This document shows positions 7,544-16,717 of a stretch of DNA of 64,000 bases, piece by piece. Source of the stretch: Bacillota bacterium (lineage in GTDB: Bacteria > Bacillota > SHA-98 > Ch115). A program made the position numbers and the translations under genes. The DNA is taken from the NCBI GenBank assembly GCA_013178415.1, contig JABLXA010000001.1:216011-280010 (forward strand). Reading direction: 5' to 3'. Each line of letters starts with the position of its first letter. Position 1 is the stretch's first letter. The notes beneath the pieces were generated by a model that saw only the letters and a list, made by a program, of their open reading frames with translations, was not told the DNA's origin and ran no database searches.

Positions 7544-8989
7544 ATGCTAGACCGTGATCTGACGCCATCACAGCGGAAAGTCATCGATAACCTTCGCGGA
7601 AAGCGAATAGCAGTATTAGGTATCGGGGTGAGCAATCTATCAGTCATTCCATTTTTGGTATCCACAGGGGCAAGAGTTGTCGCATGTGATGCAAAGCCCG
7701 CCGCCGAGCTTCACGCGGTGCTCGAGAACCTCAAGGGACTGCCGGTTGAATTTCATCTGGGGCCATCATACTTGGACGATCTGGAATCTTTCGACATGAT
7801 GGTCGTGACACCCGGGATGAGGCGGGATCTCCCTCAGCTTGTCAGGGCTCGTGATAGAGGGGTCGAGGAAACCAGTGAGCTCCGGCTCTTTTTCCAACTT
7901 TGTCCTTCTAGGATCATTGGGATTACCGGGAGTGATGGGAAGACCACCACAACCACGATTACCGGCCTCGTATTCAAAGCTGCCGGGAAAGATGTCTTTG
8001 TGGGCGGGAATATCGGAACACCCCTTCTGGGCCGCGTTTTTGACATGAGACCCGATTCTATTGCTGTCCTGGAGCTTAGTAGTTTCCAATTACAGCAGCT
8101 TGGAATGAGTCCCAATATAGGCGTCGTTCTCAACGTCCATCCCAACCATCTGGATTATCATCCAACTATGGAGGAATATATAGAGGCTAAGGCTAATATT
8201 TTTCTACATCAGCAGCCCGGGGACTTTGCAGTGCTCAATGCTGACAATCGTATTTCCCGGGAGATGGTGCCAAGGTGCCCTGCTGGTGTTGTGTTCTTCA
8301 GCAGGCTCAGCGAGGTTGAGTCAGGCGCATTCTTAAGGGGTGATCAGATCTGGCTCAGGTTGAACGGCCGGGAGGAATTCGTCTGTTCCAGGGAGGACAT
8401 ACAAATCCCGGGTGACCATAATGTTGAGAACATTCTCGCAACCACCGCGATCGCAGGCCTCGAGGGCATTTCTTCGTCTGTGCTGAGGAATGTCATCAGG
8501 GAATTTAAAGGAGTGGAACATCGGATAGAGCTAGTGGGAGAGGTAAGTGGCATACGCTTTTATGATGATTCTATCAGCACGACCCCCAGTCGAGCTATTG
8601 CTGGCCTAAGATCGTTCAAGCAACCAATAGTGTTGATTGCAGGGGGATATGATAAACACCTACCTTTTGATGAATTCGCCGAGGTTGCCATTGAGCGGGC
8701 GCGGGCCATCGTATTATTGGGAGCTACCGCCTCGAAGATCGAAGAGGCGGTTAGAGCGGCCGGCGTCCGCCGTGGGCATATGCCCATGATGATTCATGCA
8801 GAAGGCGGCCTTGAGGATGCGGTCAATAAAGCTTTCGATGCCGCCCAGAGCGGCGATGTCATTCTCCTTTCCCCTGCATGCGCCAGTTTCGATATGTTCA
8901 GGAATTATAAGGAGCGAGGACTCCGTTTCAAAGAGATAGTGAAAGATATTATACGGAGGAGCGGTGCAGATGACAGCCAGGCTCATTGA
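7544..8989 (+). CDS. murD: UDP-N-acetylmuramoyl-L-alanine:D-glutamate ligase
   Basis: MurD adds D-glutamate to UDP-MurNAc-L-Ala in cytoplasmic peptidoglycan synthesis. The 481-residue protein shows the Mur-ligase layout: an N-terminal Rossmann domain ([18 protein letters not shown]), an ATP P-loop [10 protein letters not shown] near residue 128, the central [18 protein letters not shown] segment with the carbamylated-lysine region EAKANIF, and the C-terminal domain [20 protein letters not shown] plus [10 protein letters not shown]. It lies outside any visible division/cell-wall cluster. folD overlaps its 3' end, so the two genes are probably co-transcribed. Confidence 0.95.
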   Translation: MLDRDLTPSQRKVIDNLRGKRIAVLGIGVSNLSVIPFLVSTGARVVACDAKPAAELHAVLENLKGLPVEFHLGPSYLDDLESFDMMVVTPGMRRDLPQLVRARDRGVEETSELRLFFQLCPSRIIGITGSDGKTTTTTITGLVFKAAGKDVFVGGNIGTPLLGRVFDMRPDSIAVLELSSFQLQQLGMSPNIGVVLNVHPNHLDYHPTMEEYIEAKANIFLHQQPGDFAVLNADNRISREMVPRCPAGVVFFSRLSEVESGAFLRGDQIWLRLNGREEFVCSREDIQIPGDHNVENILATTAIAGLEGISSSVLRNVIREFKGVEHRIELVGEVSGIRFYDDSISTTPSRAIAGLRSFKQPIVLIAGGYDKHLPFDEFAEVAIERARAIVLLGATASKIEEAVRAAGVRRGHMPMMIHAEGGLEDAVNKAFDAAQSGDVILLSPACASFDMFRNYKERGLRFKEIVKDIIRRSGADDSQAH

Positions 8990-9827
8990 CGGCAAAGCTA
9001 TTGCGGCAGAGATCCAAAGGAAATTAAAGGCGGAAGTTGAGGCCCTGGAGCGAGATCATGGGATTGTGCCCGGGCTTGCCGTTATCCTGGTCGGTGGTGA
9101 TCCCGCATCGCGGATCTATGTAAATAGCAAAAAACGCGCATGCAGCAGGTTGGGGATGTATTCTGAGGAACATTGCCTGCCTGCAAGCGCTTCTCAAAGA
9201 GAAGTAGAATCTTTGATAGAAGAACTCAATTCCAATGAAAAGATCCACGGAATCCTGTTACAGCTTCCGCTTCCTGAAAGTTTTGATGAGAAAAGGCTGT
9301 TGGAGAGAATTGATCCATCGAAGGACGTTGATGGATTTCATCCGGTGAATGTCGGGCGGCTCGCGCTGGGCTACCCCTCCTTTGTGCCATGCACTCCTGC
9401 CGGCATACTGGAGCTTATAGGACGCACAGGTGTTGAGATCAAAGGTAAACATGCGGTAGTGGTCGGTCGCAGTAATATAGTTGGCAAGCCTGTAGCTGCT
9501 TTGCTTCTAGCGAGTCATGCTACTGTTACCGTCTGCCACTCAAAGACCACTGATCTCGTCCATATCTGCAGGCAGGCCGACATCCTGGTAGCGGCAGTGG
9601 GCCGTGCCAGATTAATAGGGCGAGAATATATCAAACCAGGTGCTGTGGTCATAGACGTCGGGATAAATAGAGAGCCTGAAGGCCTGGTTGGGGATGTGGA
9701 TTTTGAAGGGGCGAGTCAAGTGGCAGGTTTCATTACCCCCGTCCCCGGCGGGGTGGGACCGATGACGATCGCAATGCTAATGAAGAATACCATCTTGGCC
9801 GCCGGTAGAAGATCCCGGAAGATCTGA
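8970..9827 (+). CDS. folD: Bifunctional methylenetetrahydrofolate dehydrogenase/cyclohydrolase
   Basis: FolD interconverts 5,10-methylene-, methenyl- and 10-formyl-tetrahydrofolate, feeding purine and formyl-Met synthesis and, in acetogens, the methyl branch of the Wood-Ljungdahl pathway. The 285-residue protein carries the substrate-site motif [14 protein letters not shown] (catalytic Lys), [10 protein letters not shown], the signature [13 protein letters not shown], and the NADP-binding [11 protein letters not shown], and ends with [14 protein letters not shown]. The ATG at 8970 is preferred: GGAGGA at 8955-8960 is 9 nt away, whereas the GTG at 8964 is only 3 nt away. It overlaps murD by 20 bp. 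Confidence 0.95.
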   Translation: MTARLIDGKAIAAEIQRKLKAEVEALERDHGIVPGLAVILVGGDPASRIYVNSKKRACSRLGMYSEEHCLPASASQREVESLIEELNSNEKIHGILLQLPLPESFDEKRLLERIDPSKDVDGFHPVNVGRLALGYPSFVPCTPAGILELIGRTGVEIKGKHAVVVGRSNIVGKPVAALLLASHATVTVCHSKTTDLVHICRQADILVAAVGRARLIGREYIKPGAVVIDVGINREPEGLVGDVDFEGASQVAGFITPVPGGVGPMTIAMLMKNTILAAGRRSRKI

Positions 9828-9886
9828 GGTCTACATGCCCGGTGACGGCGTTGATTTTGCTGATGACTGAAAACTGACTCTCAGGG

Positions 9887-9916
9887 TTTACAATGCCATC
9901 CATGTTGCAGTAGAAT
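9887..9916 (+). promoter_or_regulatory. Candidate sigma-A promoter for the dicarboxylate cluster
   Basis: TTTACA (9887-9892) and TAGAAT (9911-9916) are separated by 18 bp, about 90 bp upstream of the BASS transporter start. The elements are acceptable but not strong. No other feature was seen in the 180-bp gap 9828-10008. Confidence 0.4.
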
Positions 9917-10008
9917 GATGACATATTGAAGCGCCGGGGATTCCTCTACAAAGTAGAAATATGGATCGCCGAATATTCGTTTTGCTTTAAGATATGGTGG
10001 GATGATGG

Positions 10009-11073
10009 TTGTTGCAGGAAGGCAAGACCGGTGGCATATCTATCTGGGTGTCTCGCGTAGACCGCATGATTGGCGCAGGATTTTTCTGGATCATCCTTGG
10101 ATGCACACTTGTTGGGGCTATCTGGCAGAAGACTTTTGCTCAATATGTGTCAATAGTACCTTATCTTATTGCCATAATGACATTTTCAGGCACGGTCGGT
10201 TGCAGGATAGAGAACTTCCGTCAGGTCGGGCGCAAGCCCGGGGCGTTTATTGGCACATTTTTATCCTTTTACCTCGTCATGCCGCTATTAGCTTTTGTTA
10301 TATCCAGGCTTTTCTATCCAACAAATCCCGAGCTTTGGGCCGGGCATGTGCTCCTCGCCGCGCTGCCGAGCGCCACCAGTTCATCCCTCTGGGTAAGGCT
10401 ATCTTCGGGTAATGTTCCCCTTGGTATCGGACTTTTGACTTTCACCGCCATCCTGGGTAGCTTCGCGGTGCCGGGAATCATGGGGCTTGTGGCAGGGCAT
10501 GTGATTCCCTTCAGTCCTCGCAGTCTTCTCCTCACCCTTACGAAGATCGTGCTCATTCCGGTTATCCTGGCAATGCTTTTCACCCATAAAGGAAATAGGT
10601 ACGTTTCAATAGCTCGTCCATTTCTCAGCCTCATCATGAAGCTTTCAGTCATGTTGGTGGTTGTTTCCAACGCGGCAGCGAATGCGCCATTTCTTGCTCA
10701 GTATAGCAGGGTTACCTTCCTTGTGTTGTTGGTCATCCTCTTGCAAACTATAATGGGTTATGTCATCGCCTATTTTGCGGCACGTACGGCATTGAGGCTC
10801 TCTCCAGATGATGCTAAGGCTTTTCTATTTGTTAATGCAATGCGAAACGACGGGGCCGGGATAGCCATCGCCCTCGCCTATTTCACGCCTCTTGTGGCAA
10901 TTCCTTCCGGAGTTAGCATCATGATCCAGCAGCCGTTTGCTTCTCTGGTGTTGAGGGCGCTCGGGATGAAAAGAGGAGTTTTGTCCGCCTCAAAGAAGAA
11001 GAAGATCATGTCCGCTGGAGCCGCGCAGATTTCGGACGGAATGGGGACTCGCCATGTCCGGGGAAGGAGATAA
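10009..11073 (+). CDS. Bile acid:sodium symporter (BASS/SBF) family transporter
   Basis: This 354-residue polytopic protein has about nine or ten hydrophobic segments, for example FFWIILGCTLVGAIW, FIGTFLSFYLVMPLLAFVIS and FLVLLVILLQTIMGYVIAYF. The PSATSSSLWVRLSSGNVPL stretch corresponds to the polar crossover motif of BASS carriers, and FVNAMRNDGAGIAIALAYF to the late conserved helix. BASS proteins import organic anions with sodium. Overlap or near-contact with malic enzyme and fumarase suggests a pyruvate- or dicarboxylate-like substrate, but this is inference. The start is uncertain: TTG 10009 follows GGTGGGATGATGG, while the ATG at 10064 would remove a hydrophilic lead. Confidence 0.8.
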   Translation: MLQEGKTGGISIWVSRVDRMIGAGFFWIILGCTLVGAIWQKTFAQYVSIVPYLIAIMTFSGTVGCRIENFRQVGRKPGAFIGTFLSFYLVMPLLAFVISRLFYPTNPELWAGHVLLAALPSATSSSLWVRLSSGNVPLGIGLLTFTAILGSFAVPGIMGLVAGHVIPFSPRSLLLTLTKIVLIPVILAMLFTHKGNRYVSIARPFLSLIMKLSVMLVVVSNAAANAPFLAQYSRVTFLVLLVILLQTIMGYVIAYFAARTALRLSPDDAKAFLFVNAMRNDGAGIAIALAYFTPLVAIPSGVSIMIQQPFASLVLRALGMKRGVLSASKKKKIMSAGAAQISDGMGTRHVRGRR

Positions 11074-11077
11074 TGCG

Positions 11078-12433
11078 ATGTCAGATGGGAATGCGATAAT
11101 AGATAAACAAGGGATGCTCGCCAGAGCTCAAAAGCCCGCGAAAGAGGCCATGAGGCTTCACCCCTTTTATAAGGGTAAGATCGAGATTACCCCTAAAGGC
11201 TGTATCAGGGACATGCGAGATTTCGCCATATGGTATACTCCCGGTGTTGCGGAGCCCTGTAAGGCCATCAAGGACGACAAAGAATTAGTCTACGAGTATA
11301 CCAATAAATGGAATACGGTGGCTGTTGTAACAGATGGGACTCGGGTGCTTGGCCTCGGGGATATCGGACCGGAGGCTGGGCTCCCGGTAATGGAAGGAAA
11401 GGCCATGTTATTCAAGTATCTTGGCGGGGTGGATGCATTTCCTATCTGCCTTGATACAAGAGACCCTGAGGAGATCATCTCAGCCATCAAATGGCTTCAG
11501 CCTTCGTTTGGCGGGATCAATCTGGAGGATTTCGAGCAGCCAAAGTGTTTTTACCTTCTTGAACGTCTCCGTGAAGAGATGCAGATCCCAGTATGGCACG
11601 ATGATCAGCAGGGGACTGCGGCGGTCACCCTTGCAGGGCTTTTCAACGCGCTTAAGATAGTTGGCAAGAGATTGTCTGATGTGAGAATAACCCTTGTGGG
11701 TGCCGGCGCCGCGAATATTTGCATCGCCAGAATGATAATCGCTGCAGGAGCTGAACCAGGAAACATCATCATGTGTGACAGCAGAGGGACGCTACACCCA
11801 GGAAGGACAGAGCTCATGGAGACAAATAAGGAAAAGTGGGAGATGTGCCTTAGAACCAATGCCAGGCATCTTGCAGGCCAGATTCCTGAGGCCATGAAGG
11901 GCGCCGATGTGGTGATAGCCCTGTCCAAACCGGGTCCTGATACTCTCAAAAAGGAATGGATAGCTGAGATGGCCGCGGACGCCATTGTCTTTGCTTGCGC
12001 AAATCCGGTTCCTGAAATATGGCCTTGGGAAGCCAAAGAAGCTGGGGCGCGCATCGTGGCTACCGGGCGCTCAGATTTCCCCAATCAGGTAAACAATTCT
12101 CTGGGATTCCCCGGGATTTTCAGGGGAGCTCTCGATGTCAGGGCGAAGACGATAACAGACGAGATGTGTATAGCAGCAGCTATGGAACTCGCAAAATGCG
12201 CGGAAGACAGGGGCATAAATGAGGAATATTTGATACCTACGATGGATGAATGGGAAGTTTATCCCAGGGTAGCCGTCGCGGTGGGACTGAAGGCAGTGGA
12301 GCAGGGGATCGCGAGGATCGCCCTGGGCAGGGACGAACTCTACGACAAGGCAGTCTCCATGATAAGAAGGTCCCGGGAAACGACTAGAATGCTGATGGAT
12401 GGGGGGATCATCCCGCCGCCGCCCATGGCTTGA
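11078..12433 (+). CDS. NAD(P)-dependent malic enzyme
   Basis: This enzyme oxidatively decarboxylates malate to pyruvate and CO2. The 451-residue protein belongs to the short bacterial form. It shows the malic N-domain ([53 protein letters not shown]), the catalytic Lys and metal site [17 protein letters not shown] and [17 protein letters not shown], and an NAD-binding domain beginning [16 protein letters not shown]. The ATG at 11078 has GGAAGGAG 8 nt upstream; an upstream ATG at 11054 overlaps the transporter gene and lacks a good site. It groups with fumarase, so the cluster can route C4 acids to pyruvate. Confidence 0.94.
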   Translation: MSDGNAIIDKQGMLARAQKPAKEAMRLHPFYKGKIEITPKGCIRDMRDFAIWYTPGVAEPCKAIKDDKELVYEYTNKWNTVAVVTDGTRVLGLGDIGPEAGLPVMEGKAMLFKYLGGVDAFPICLDTRDPEEIISAIKWLQPSFGGINLEDFEQPKCFYLLERLREEMQIPVWHDDQQGTAAVTLAGLFNALKIVGKRLSDVRITLVGAGAANICIARMIIAAGAEPGNIIMCDSRGTLHPGRTELMETNKEKWEMCLRTNARHLAGQIPEAMKGADVVIALSKPGPDTLKKEWIAEMAADAIVFACANPVPEIWPWEAKEAGARIVATGRSDFPNQVNNSLGFPGIFRGALDVRAKTITDEMCIAAAMELAKCAEDRGINEEYLIPTMDEWEVYPRVAVAVGLKAVEQGIARIALGRDELYDKAVSMIRRSRETTRMLMDGGIIPPPPMA

Positions 12434-12498
12434 ATGGGTGCCGACTGATAGTCGTTTCCGATCTATGGATAGGGCTCAGGAAGAGGGGGAAGGATCGG

Positions 12499-13359
12499 TT
12501 GGGTTCTAATCAAGTAAGAGAGATCTCTGCATTGGAAGTAACCCGCGCGGTGAAGAAGCTCTGTATGAGCGCCAATTGCAACCTTCCTCAGGAGAACCTC
12601 CGCGCCCTTAAGAGGGCCATTGAAATCGAGGAATCACCCCTAGGGAGGCAAGTCCTGAGACAAATCCTTGAGAATCATCGTATCGCGAGAGAAGAATGCC
12701 TTCCCGCCTGTCAGGATACCGGGGTTGCCGTAGTGTTTCTGGAGATTGGCCAGGATGTTCATATAGTGGGCGGAAGTCTGTATGATGCCGTGAATGAGGG
12801 CGTAAGGCAGGGGTATATCGAGGGCTACCTTCGAAAATCGATGGTGGACGATCCTGTTTATGAGCGACGGAATACTGGCGATAATACACCTGCTATCATC
12901 CACGTTGATGTCGTCCCTGGGGATAGGCTCAAGATCACTGTGGCTCCTAAAGGTGGTGGCGCTGAGAACATGAGCCGGCTTGCCATGCTCACTCCTGCCG
13001 CCGGGATCGAGGGAGTAAAGGACTTTGTGATAGATACTGTAAGACGGGCTGGCCCGAATCCATGCCCGCCAATTATAATCGGGGTGGGGATAGGCGGGAA
13101 TTTCGAGGCTGTCGCGCTTATGGCAAAGAAGGCATTGCTCCGGCCCCTGGGTTCCCATAATCTCAATCCAATGTTTGCGGATCTCGAAAAAGATCTGCTC
13201 ATGAGGGTCAACAAGCTTGGCATAGGCCCGCAGGGTTTCGGCGGAAGGATTACTGCTCTGGCCGTGCATGTGGAAGTCATGCCCTGCCATATCGCGAGCC
13301 TTCCAGTAGCGGTCAACCTCAACTGCCATGTTTCCCCCCATGAATCCATGACTATTTGA
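12499..13359 (+). CDS. Class I fumarate hydratase, alpha subunit
   Basis: This is the N-terminal (iron-sulfur) half of a two-subunit class I fumarase/tartrate dehydratase, which hydrates fumarate to malate. The 286-residue protein has the family opening REISALEVTRAVKKLCMSAN and cluster-ligand cysteines in ACQDTGVAVVF, in PNPCPPIIIGVGIGGNFE and near the end (HVEVMPCHIASLPVAVNLNC). The reading frame runs upstream to a TTG at 12430 overlapping malic enzyme, but homology starts near REISALE and GGGGGAAGGA precedes the TTG at 12499, so I prefer the latter. The partner beta subunit is encoded 138 bp downstream, separated by a small PIN remnant. Confidence 0.92.
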   Translation: MGSNQVREISALEVTRAVKKLCMSANCNLPQENLRALKRAIEIEESPLGRQVLRQILENHRIAREECLPACQDTGVAVVFLEIGQDVHIVGGSLYDAVNEGVRQGYIEGYLRKSMVDDPVYERRNTGDNTPAIIHVDVVPGDRLKITVAPKGGGAENMSRLAMLTPAAGIEGVKDFVIDTVRRAGPNPCPPIIIGVGIGGNFEAVALMAKKALLRPLGSHNLNPMFADLEKDLLMRVNKLGIGPQGFGGRITALAVHVEVMPCHIASLPVAVNLNCHVSPHESMTI

Positions 13360-13453
13360 TCCTGGACTTGGCCTTCCCGGCTCCCGGGACCACTTCGATG
13401 CCGACTTTTTCTGCGGCTGTGGCCAGCTTTGAATCCAAAGTGAGTAAGATGAG
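13352..13453 (-). pseudogene. C-terminal remnant of a PIN-domain (VapC-like) protein
   Basis: Between the fumarase subunit genes, the minus strand encodes about 33 codons reading LTLDSKLATAAEKVGIEVV and then PGAGKAKSRIK before a TAG. The TLDxKLAxAAExxGIEV pattern is the closing strand and helix of PIN ribonuclease toxins. An in-frame stop lies immediately upstream and no start or body is present. The 3' end overlaps the last bases of the alpha-subunit gene. I read it as debris of a toxin-antitoxin locus. Confidence 0.55.
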
Positions 13454-13497
13454 TCATGGCTCGAGATTTGAGACTTCAGGGAAAGGAAAATCGCTAG

Positions 13498-14049
13498 ATG
13501 GCTATCTATATAACAACTCCGCTCACTGAAGAGGTAGTAGCCCAGCTCCGGGCGGGGGACGAGGTCGCGATATCGGGCGTCTTATATACAGCAAGGGATG
13601 CTGCTCACAAGAGGCTTGTCTCCCTTATCAAATCTGGTTCGCAGTTGCCCTTTGATCTTGCGGGGCAGGTGATTTACTATGTTGGTCCCACACCAGCGCG
13701 GCCGGGATTCCCTACGGGATCAGCCGGGCCGACCACCAGCGGGCGCATGGATCCATACACCCCCCTGTTGATCGAACATGGTCTGAAAGGCATGATAGGG
13801 AAAGGCGTAAGATCCCTTGAAGTCAGAGAAGCCATGAGAAAGTATAAAGCAGTATACTTCGGCGCGATCGGTGGGGCTGGTGCCTTGCTGGCGAAGAGGA
13901 TCAAGTCATCAGAATTGGTTGCATATGAGGACCTGGGGCCGGAGGCTATACGACGGCTCGTGGTGGAGGATTTCCCCGCAATAGTGGTGGATGATATCTA
14001 TGGTGACGACCTCTATGAGCAAGGGATGGAACGTTACCGGATAGTTTAA
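13498..14049 (+). CDS. Class I fumarate hydratase, beta subunit
   Basis: This 183-residue protein is the C-terminal swivelling domain of two-subunit class I fumarases. Family signatures are LRAGDEVAISGVLYTARDAA, YYVGPTPARPG, the loop SAGPTTSGRMDPYTPLLIEH, and GAIGGAGALLAKRIKS with AYEDLGPEAIRRLVVEDFP. The N terminus ITTPLTEEVVAQL is complete for the family. Together with the alpha subunit it forms the active hydratase. It sits at the end of the transporter-malic enzyme-fumarase cluster. Confidence 0.93.
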   Translation: MAIYITTPLTEEVVAQLRAGDEVAISGVLYTARDAAHKRLVSLIKSGSQLPFDLAGQVIYYVGPTPARPGFPTGSAGPTTSGRMDPYTPLLIEHGLKGMIGKGVRSLEVREAMRKYKAVYFGAIGGAGALLAKRIKSSELVAYEDLGPEAIRRLVVEDFPAIVVDDIYGDDLYEQGMERYRIV

Positions 14050-14090
14050 ACCACTGACACAATATTTCGAGCAGATCCCGTGATGAAGGG

Positions 14091-14327
14091 GTGGCATTTT
14101 TGAAGGGCAGAGTTGCCACCTTTGTTATCCTAATTGTGCTTGTGGGTATAGCGCTTGCGTTGAAATCTTTTGCCCTCTCTGTAGCCGCCGTGAAAGAGCT
14201 CAGGGACAATTCAGGGACGCAGTTTGATCCCCATGTGGTCGATATTTTCATCGAGAAAGTGTTAACAAAGGCCCAGCATCCGGTGACGGAGCAGGCGGAT
14301 CTTGTGCCGCGGTATCAAGAGCATTGA
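14091..14327 (+). CDS. Small membrane protein ending in an HD-GYP C-terminal motif (probable remnant)
   Basis: This 78-residue ORF starts with GTG after GATGAAGGGG. It has one transmembrane helix (VATFVILIVLVGIALAL) and then VKELRDNSGTQFDPHVVDIF. That second part matches the last conserved element of HD-GYP phosphodiesterases (SGTQFDPxVVxAF). The HD and GYP catalytic motifs themselves are absent, so it cannot be a c-di-GMP phosphodiesterase. It is either a truncated derivative or a small protein that captured this helix. Its 3' end overlaps one copy of a 14-bp direct repeat. Confidence 0.5.
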   Translation: MAFLKGRVATFVILIVLVGIALALKSFALSVAAVKELRDNSGTQFDPHVVDIFIEKVLTKAQHPVTEQADLVPRYQEH

Positions 14328-14564
14328 CACCCGCCACAGTCTTAAGAGCATTGACACCCCGGCCTCCTAGATGCTACACTCTTTTTGAACCCAGGGTTAG
14401 TAGCTCGTATTAATAGCTGGTGCTAATCCAGGGCATCGGCGTTTGCCTGGCGCACCAGTGCCAATCCGGGGCGTTAGCGTTCACTTGGCGCGCCAGCGCC
14501 CGCCTGGCGCACCAGTATGCGCAGGCAGGCCCAAGAATGGGGAATCCAGATAGACGATTCCCCA
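14318..14564. repeat. Short repeats and an inverted repeat in the leader of the acyl-CoA dehydrogenase gene
   Basis: The ~270-bp gap before 14600 holds three kinds of repeat. AAGAGCATTGACACC occurs twice, 25 bp apart (about 14318 and 14343). The quasi-palindrome CTGGCGCACCAG or a close variant occurs at 14447-14458, 14485-14496 and 14504-14515. TGGGGAATC (14538-14546) and GATTCCCCA (14556-14564) form a perfect 9-bp inverted repeat with a 9-nt centre, 36 bp before the start codon and in operator position. No role is established for any of these. Confidence 0.6.
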
Positions 14565-14599
14565 ACCGGCCCAGGCAGACTCGAACGGGGGGAGTCCCA

Positions 14600-15769
14600 A
14601 TGGACTATTTCTTGACTGATGACCAAAGGATGATCAAAGACCTGGCCTCAAAGATAGCTGAGGAGAGAATAGCTCCTGTCGCGGCTGAGCTTGATGAAAA
14701 GGAAGAATTCCCATGGGAAATAATGAGGGATCTCGCGCAGGCAGATCTATTCGGGGTCTGGATCCCCGAGAAATATGGAGGTCTGGGCGGTGGGGTCCTC
14801 GAGCAATGCCTGGTCGTAGAGGAGCTTTCGCGCGCATGTGCAGGAGTTGCGACATCCTATGCGGCCAGCGCTCTCGGTGCCTACCCCATTCTTCTCTTTG
14901 GAACAGAGGAACAAAAACAGAAGTATCTTCCTGATATCGCTTCCGGCAAGCGTCTTGCCGCATTTGCCCTGACAGAACCTGATGCCGGTTCAGATGCCGG
15001 GAATATCAAGACTACTGCGGTGTTTGACGGGGATTCCTATGTCTTGAATGGGACCAAGCAATGGATCACCAATGCCGGTGAAGCAGAGATCTACACGGTA
15101 ATGGCCACAATTGACCGAAACGCCGGAGTTCGCGGAATTACAGCCTTCATAGTTGAAAAAGGCACACCTGGCTTCGAATTTGGCAAGAAGGAAAAAAAGA
15201 TGGGGATTCGATCCTCATCTACGCGTGAACTCATTTTTTCAGATTGTCGGATTCCTCGTGAGAATCTTCTCGATAGAGAAGGAAAAGGGTTTATCGTAGC
15301 GATGAGAACATTGGACCGGACCCGGACTGGAGTCGCCGCTCAGGCTGTAGGGATCGCGCAAAGGGCGCTCGATCTCTCAGCAGCCTATGCTATGGAGCGA
15401 GTTCAATTCGGAAACCCGATCGGCGAATTTCAGGCTATCCAGCACATGCTTGCTGATATGGCCATCCAGGTCGAGGCTGCCAGGGCTTTCACCTATTCGG
15501 TCGCCAGAATGATCGATGGAGGGGCGCGGGATTTCGCGAAAGAATCAGCCATGGCCAAGACTTTCGCCTCTGATATTGCCATGCGTGTGGCTGTGGATGC
15601 TGTCCAGATCTTTGGCGGTTATGGCTATATGCGTGATTACCCTGTGGAGAAGCTCATGCGTGACGCGAAGGTAACGCAGATCTATGAGGGAACGAACCAG
15701 ATCCAGCGCACAATAGTGGGTTCTCAGGTTTTGCGAGAAGCCAGGCGCCAGAAAAAGGCGAAGGCTTGA
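14600..15769 (+). CDS. Acyl-CoA dehydrogenase
   Basis: This FAD enzyme introduces the alpha-beta double bond into an acyl-CoA and passes electrons to ETF. The 389-residue protein has the full family layout: MDYFLTDDQRMIKDLASKIA at the start, ALTEPDAGSDAGNIKTTA for FAD and substrate, ERVQFGNPIGEFQAIQHMLA, and the catalytic Glu in IYEGTNQIQRTIVG. The ATG at 14600 follows GGGGGGAG. An open frame extends 180 bp upstream but translates low-complexity repeat DNA. EtfB and EtfA genes follow, giving a complete dehydrogenase-ETF module of the butyryl/short-chain type. The substrate is not determinable here. Confidence 0.95.
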   Translation: MDYFLTDDQRMIKDLASKIAEERIAPVAAELDEKEEFPWEIMRDLAQADLFGVWIPEKYGGLGGGVLEQCLVVEELSRACAGVATSYAASALGAYPILLFGTEEQKQKYLPDIASGKRLAAFALTEPDAGSDAGNIKTTAVFDGDSYVLNGTKQWITNAGEAEIYTVMATIDRNAGVRGITAFIVEKGTPGFEFGKKEKKMGIRSSSTRELIFSDCRIPRENLLDREGKGFIVAMRTLDRTRTGVAAQAVGIAQRALDLSAAYAMERVQFGNPIGEFQAIQHMLADMAIQVEAARAFTYSVARMIDGGARDFAKESAMAKTFASDIAMRVAVDAVQIFGGYGYMRDYPVEKLMRDAKVTQIYEGTNQIQRTIVGSQVLREARRQKKAKA

Positions 15770-15864
15770 ATGCTCGGTGGCGCAAGGTCCGGATTGTCAT
15801 GAAGGTCGGATTGTTCATGGAGAATGCAAGTTGGATATAGATCCGGAGGGACTTGATCGGATAT

Positions 15865-16683
15865 ATGAATATAGTGGTAACCATCAAGCAGGTCCCGGAA
15901 GATCCCGGGGCTGTGAAGATAAACCGGGAGACCAATACCCTTGTTCGTGAGGGCATCCCATGTATCGTCAACCCATATGATCTCTTTGCGATTGAAGAAG
16001 CCTTGAGGATACGGGAAAGTTTGCAAAAGGCGGGCGCCCGGACTAGAATAACGGTCATTACCATGGGGCCGCCGCAGGCGCGCAGCGTGTTAGAAGAGGC
16101 TATCGCAATGGGCGTGGATAACGGAATCCTGCTGAGCGACCGGGCTTTTGCGGGAGCCGATGTCCTCGCTACTTCCTATACCCTCGGCAAGGGAATCCGG
16201 AAGATGGAAATGGTGTCGGGGGAGACTATTGACCTCGTCATTTGTGGGCGGCAATCGACTGATGGGGACACCGCTCAGGTAGGGCCGGAGCTTGCGGAGT
16301 TCCTGGGAATCCCACATGTAGCCCGCGTCTTCGCCATCGACGAGATAGATGCAAGCGGCGCCCGCGTCAGGCGAAGGTCTGATGAAGGATATGAGACCAT
16401 CCAGGTGGATCTTCCCGCGCTCTTTACCGTTGATAAAGGCATCAACCAGCCCAGAGTCACGTCCTTGAAGGGAATGATGCGAGCCCGCAAGGCTGATATT
16501 CCCACCTGGGGGGCGAGCGATATCGGGGCTGAGCCTGATCGGATTGGTCTTTCAGGGTCACCTACAAAGGTTGTCAGGATTTTCTCTCATGAAAAAAGCC
16601 ATAAGGCCAGGCTTCTCCAGGGTTCTCCGGAGGAAGTCGCTCATGAGCTTGCTGAGGTAATTCGGAAGGCGCTTTCAAGTTAG
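15865..16683 (+). CDS. etfB: Electron transfer flavoprotein, beta subunit (acyl-CoA dehydrogenase cluster)
   Basis: EtfB binds AMP or a second FAD and partners EtfA to carry electrons from the upstream acyl-CoA dehydrogenase. The 272-residue protein has the typical opening MNIVVTIKQVPEDPGAVKIN, a central TMGPPQARSVLEEAIAMG, ATSYTLGKGI, and the ETF-beta signature VICGRQSTDGDTAQVGPELA. It ends with SPTKVVRIFSH. The ATG at 15865 fits the family, although the best Shine-Dalgarno (GGAGGG, 15845-15850) is 14 nt away; a TTG at 15853 is closer but too near. The etfA coding region begins about 34 bp downstream. Confidence 0.94.
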   Translation: MNIVVTIKQVPEDPGAVKINRETNTLVREGIPCIVNPYDLFAIEEALRIRESLQKAGARTRITVITMGPPQARSVLEEAIAMGVDNGILLSDRAFAGADVLATSYTLGKGIRKMEMVSGETIDLVICGRQSTDGDTAQVGPELAEFLGIPHVARVFAIDEIDASGARVRRRSDEGYETIQVDLPALFTVDKGINQPRVTSLKGMMRARKADIPTWGASDIGAEPDRIGLSGSPTKVVRIFSHEKSHKARLLQGSPEEVAHELAEVIRKALSS

Positions 16684-16717
16684 GGGCCGTTCTGTACCGA
16701 TTTGGGGGTGTTGTTCT

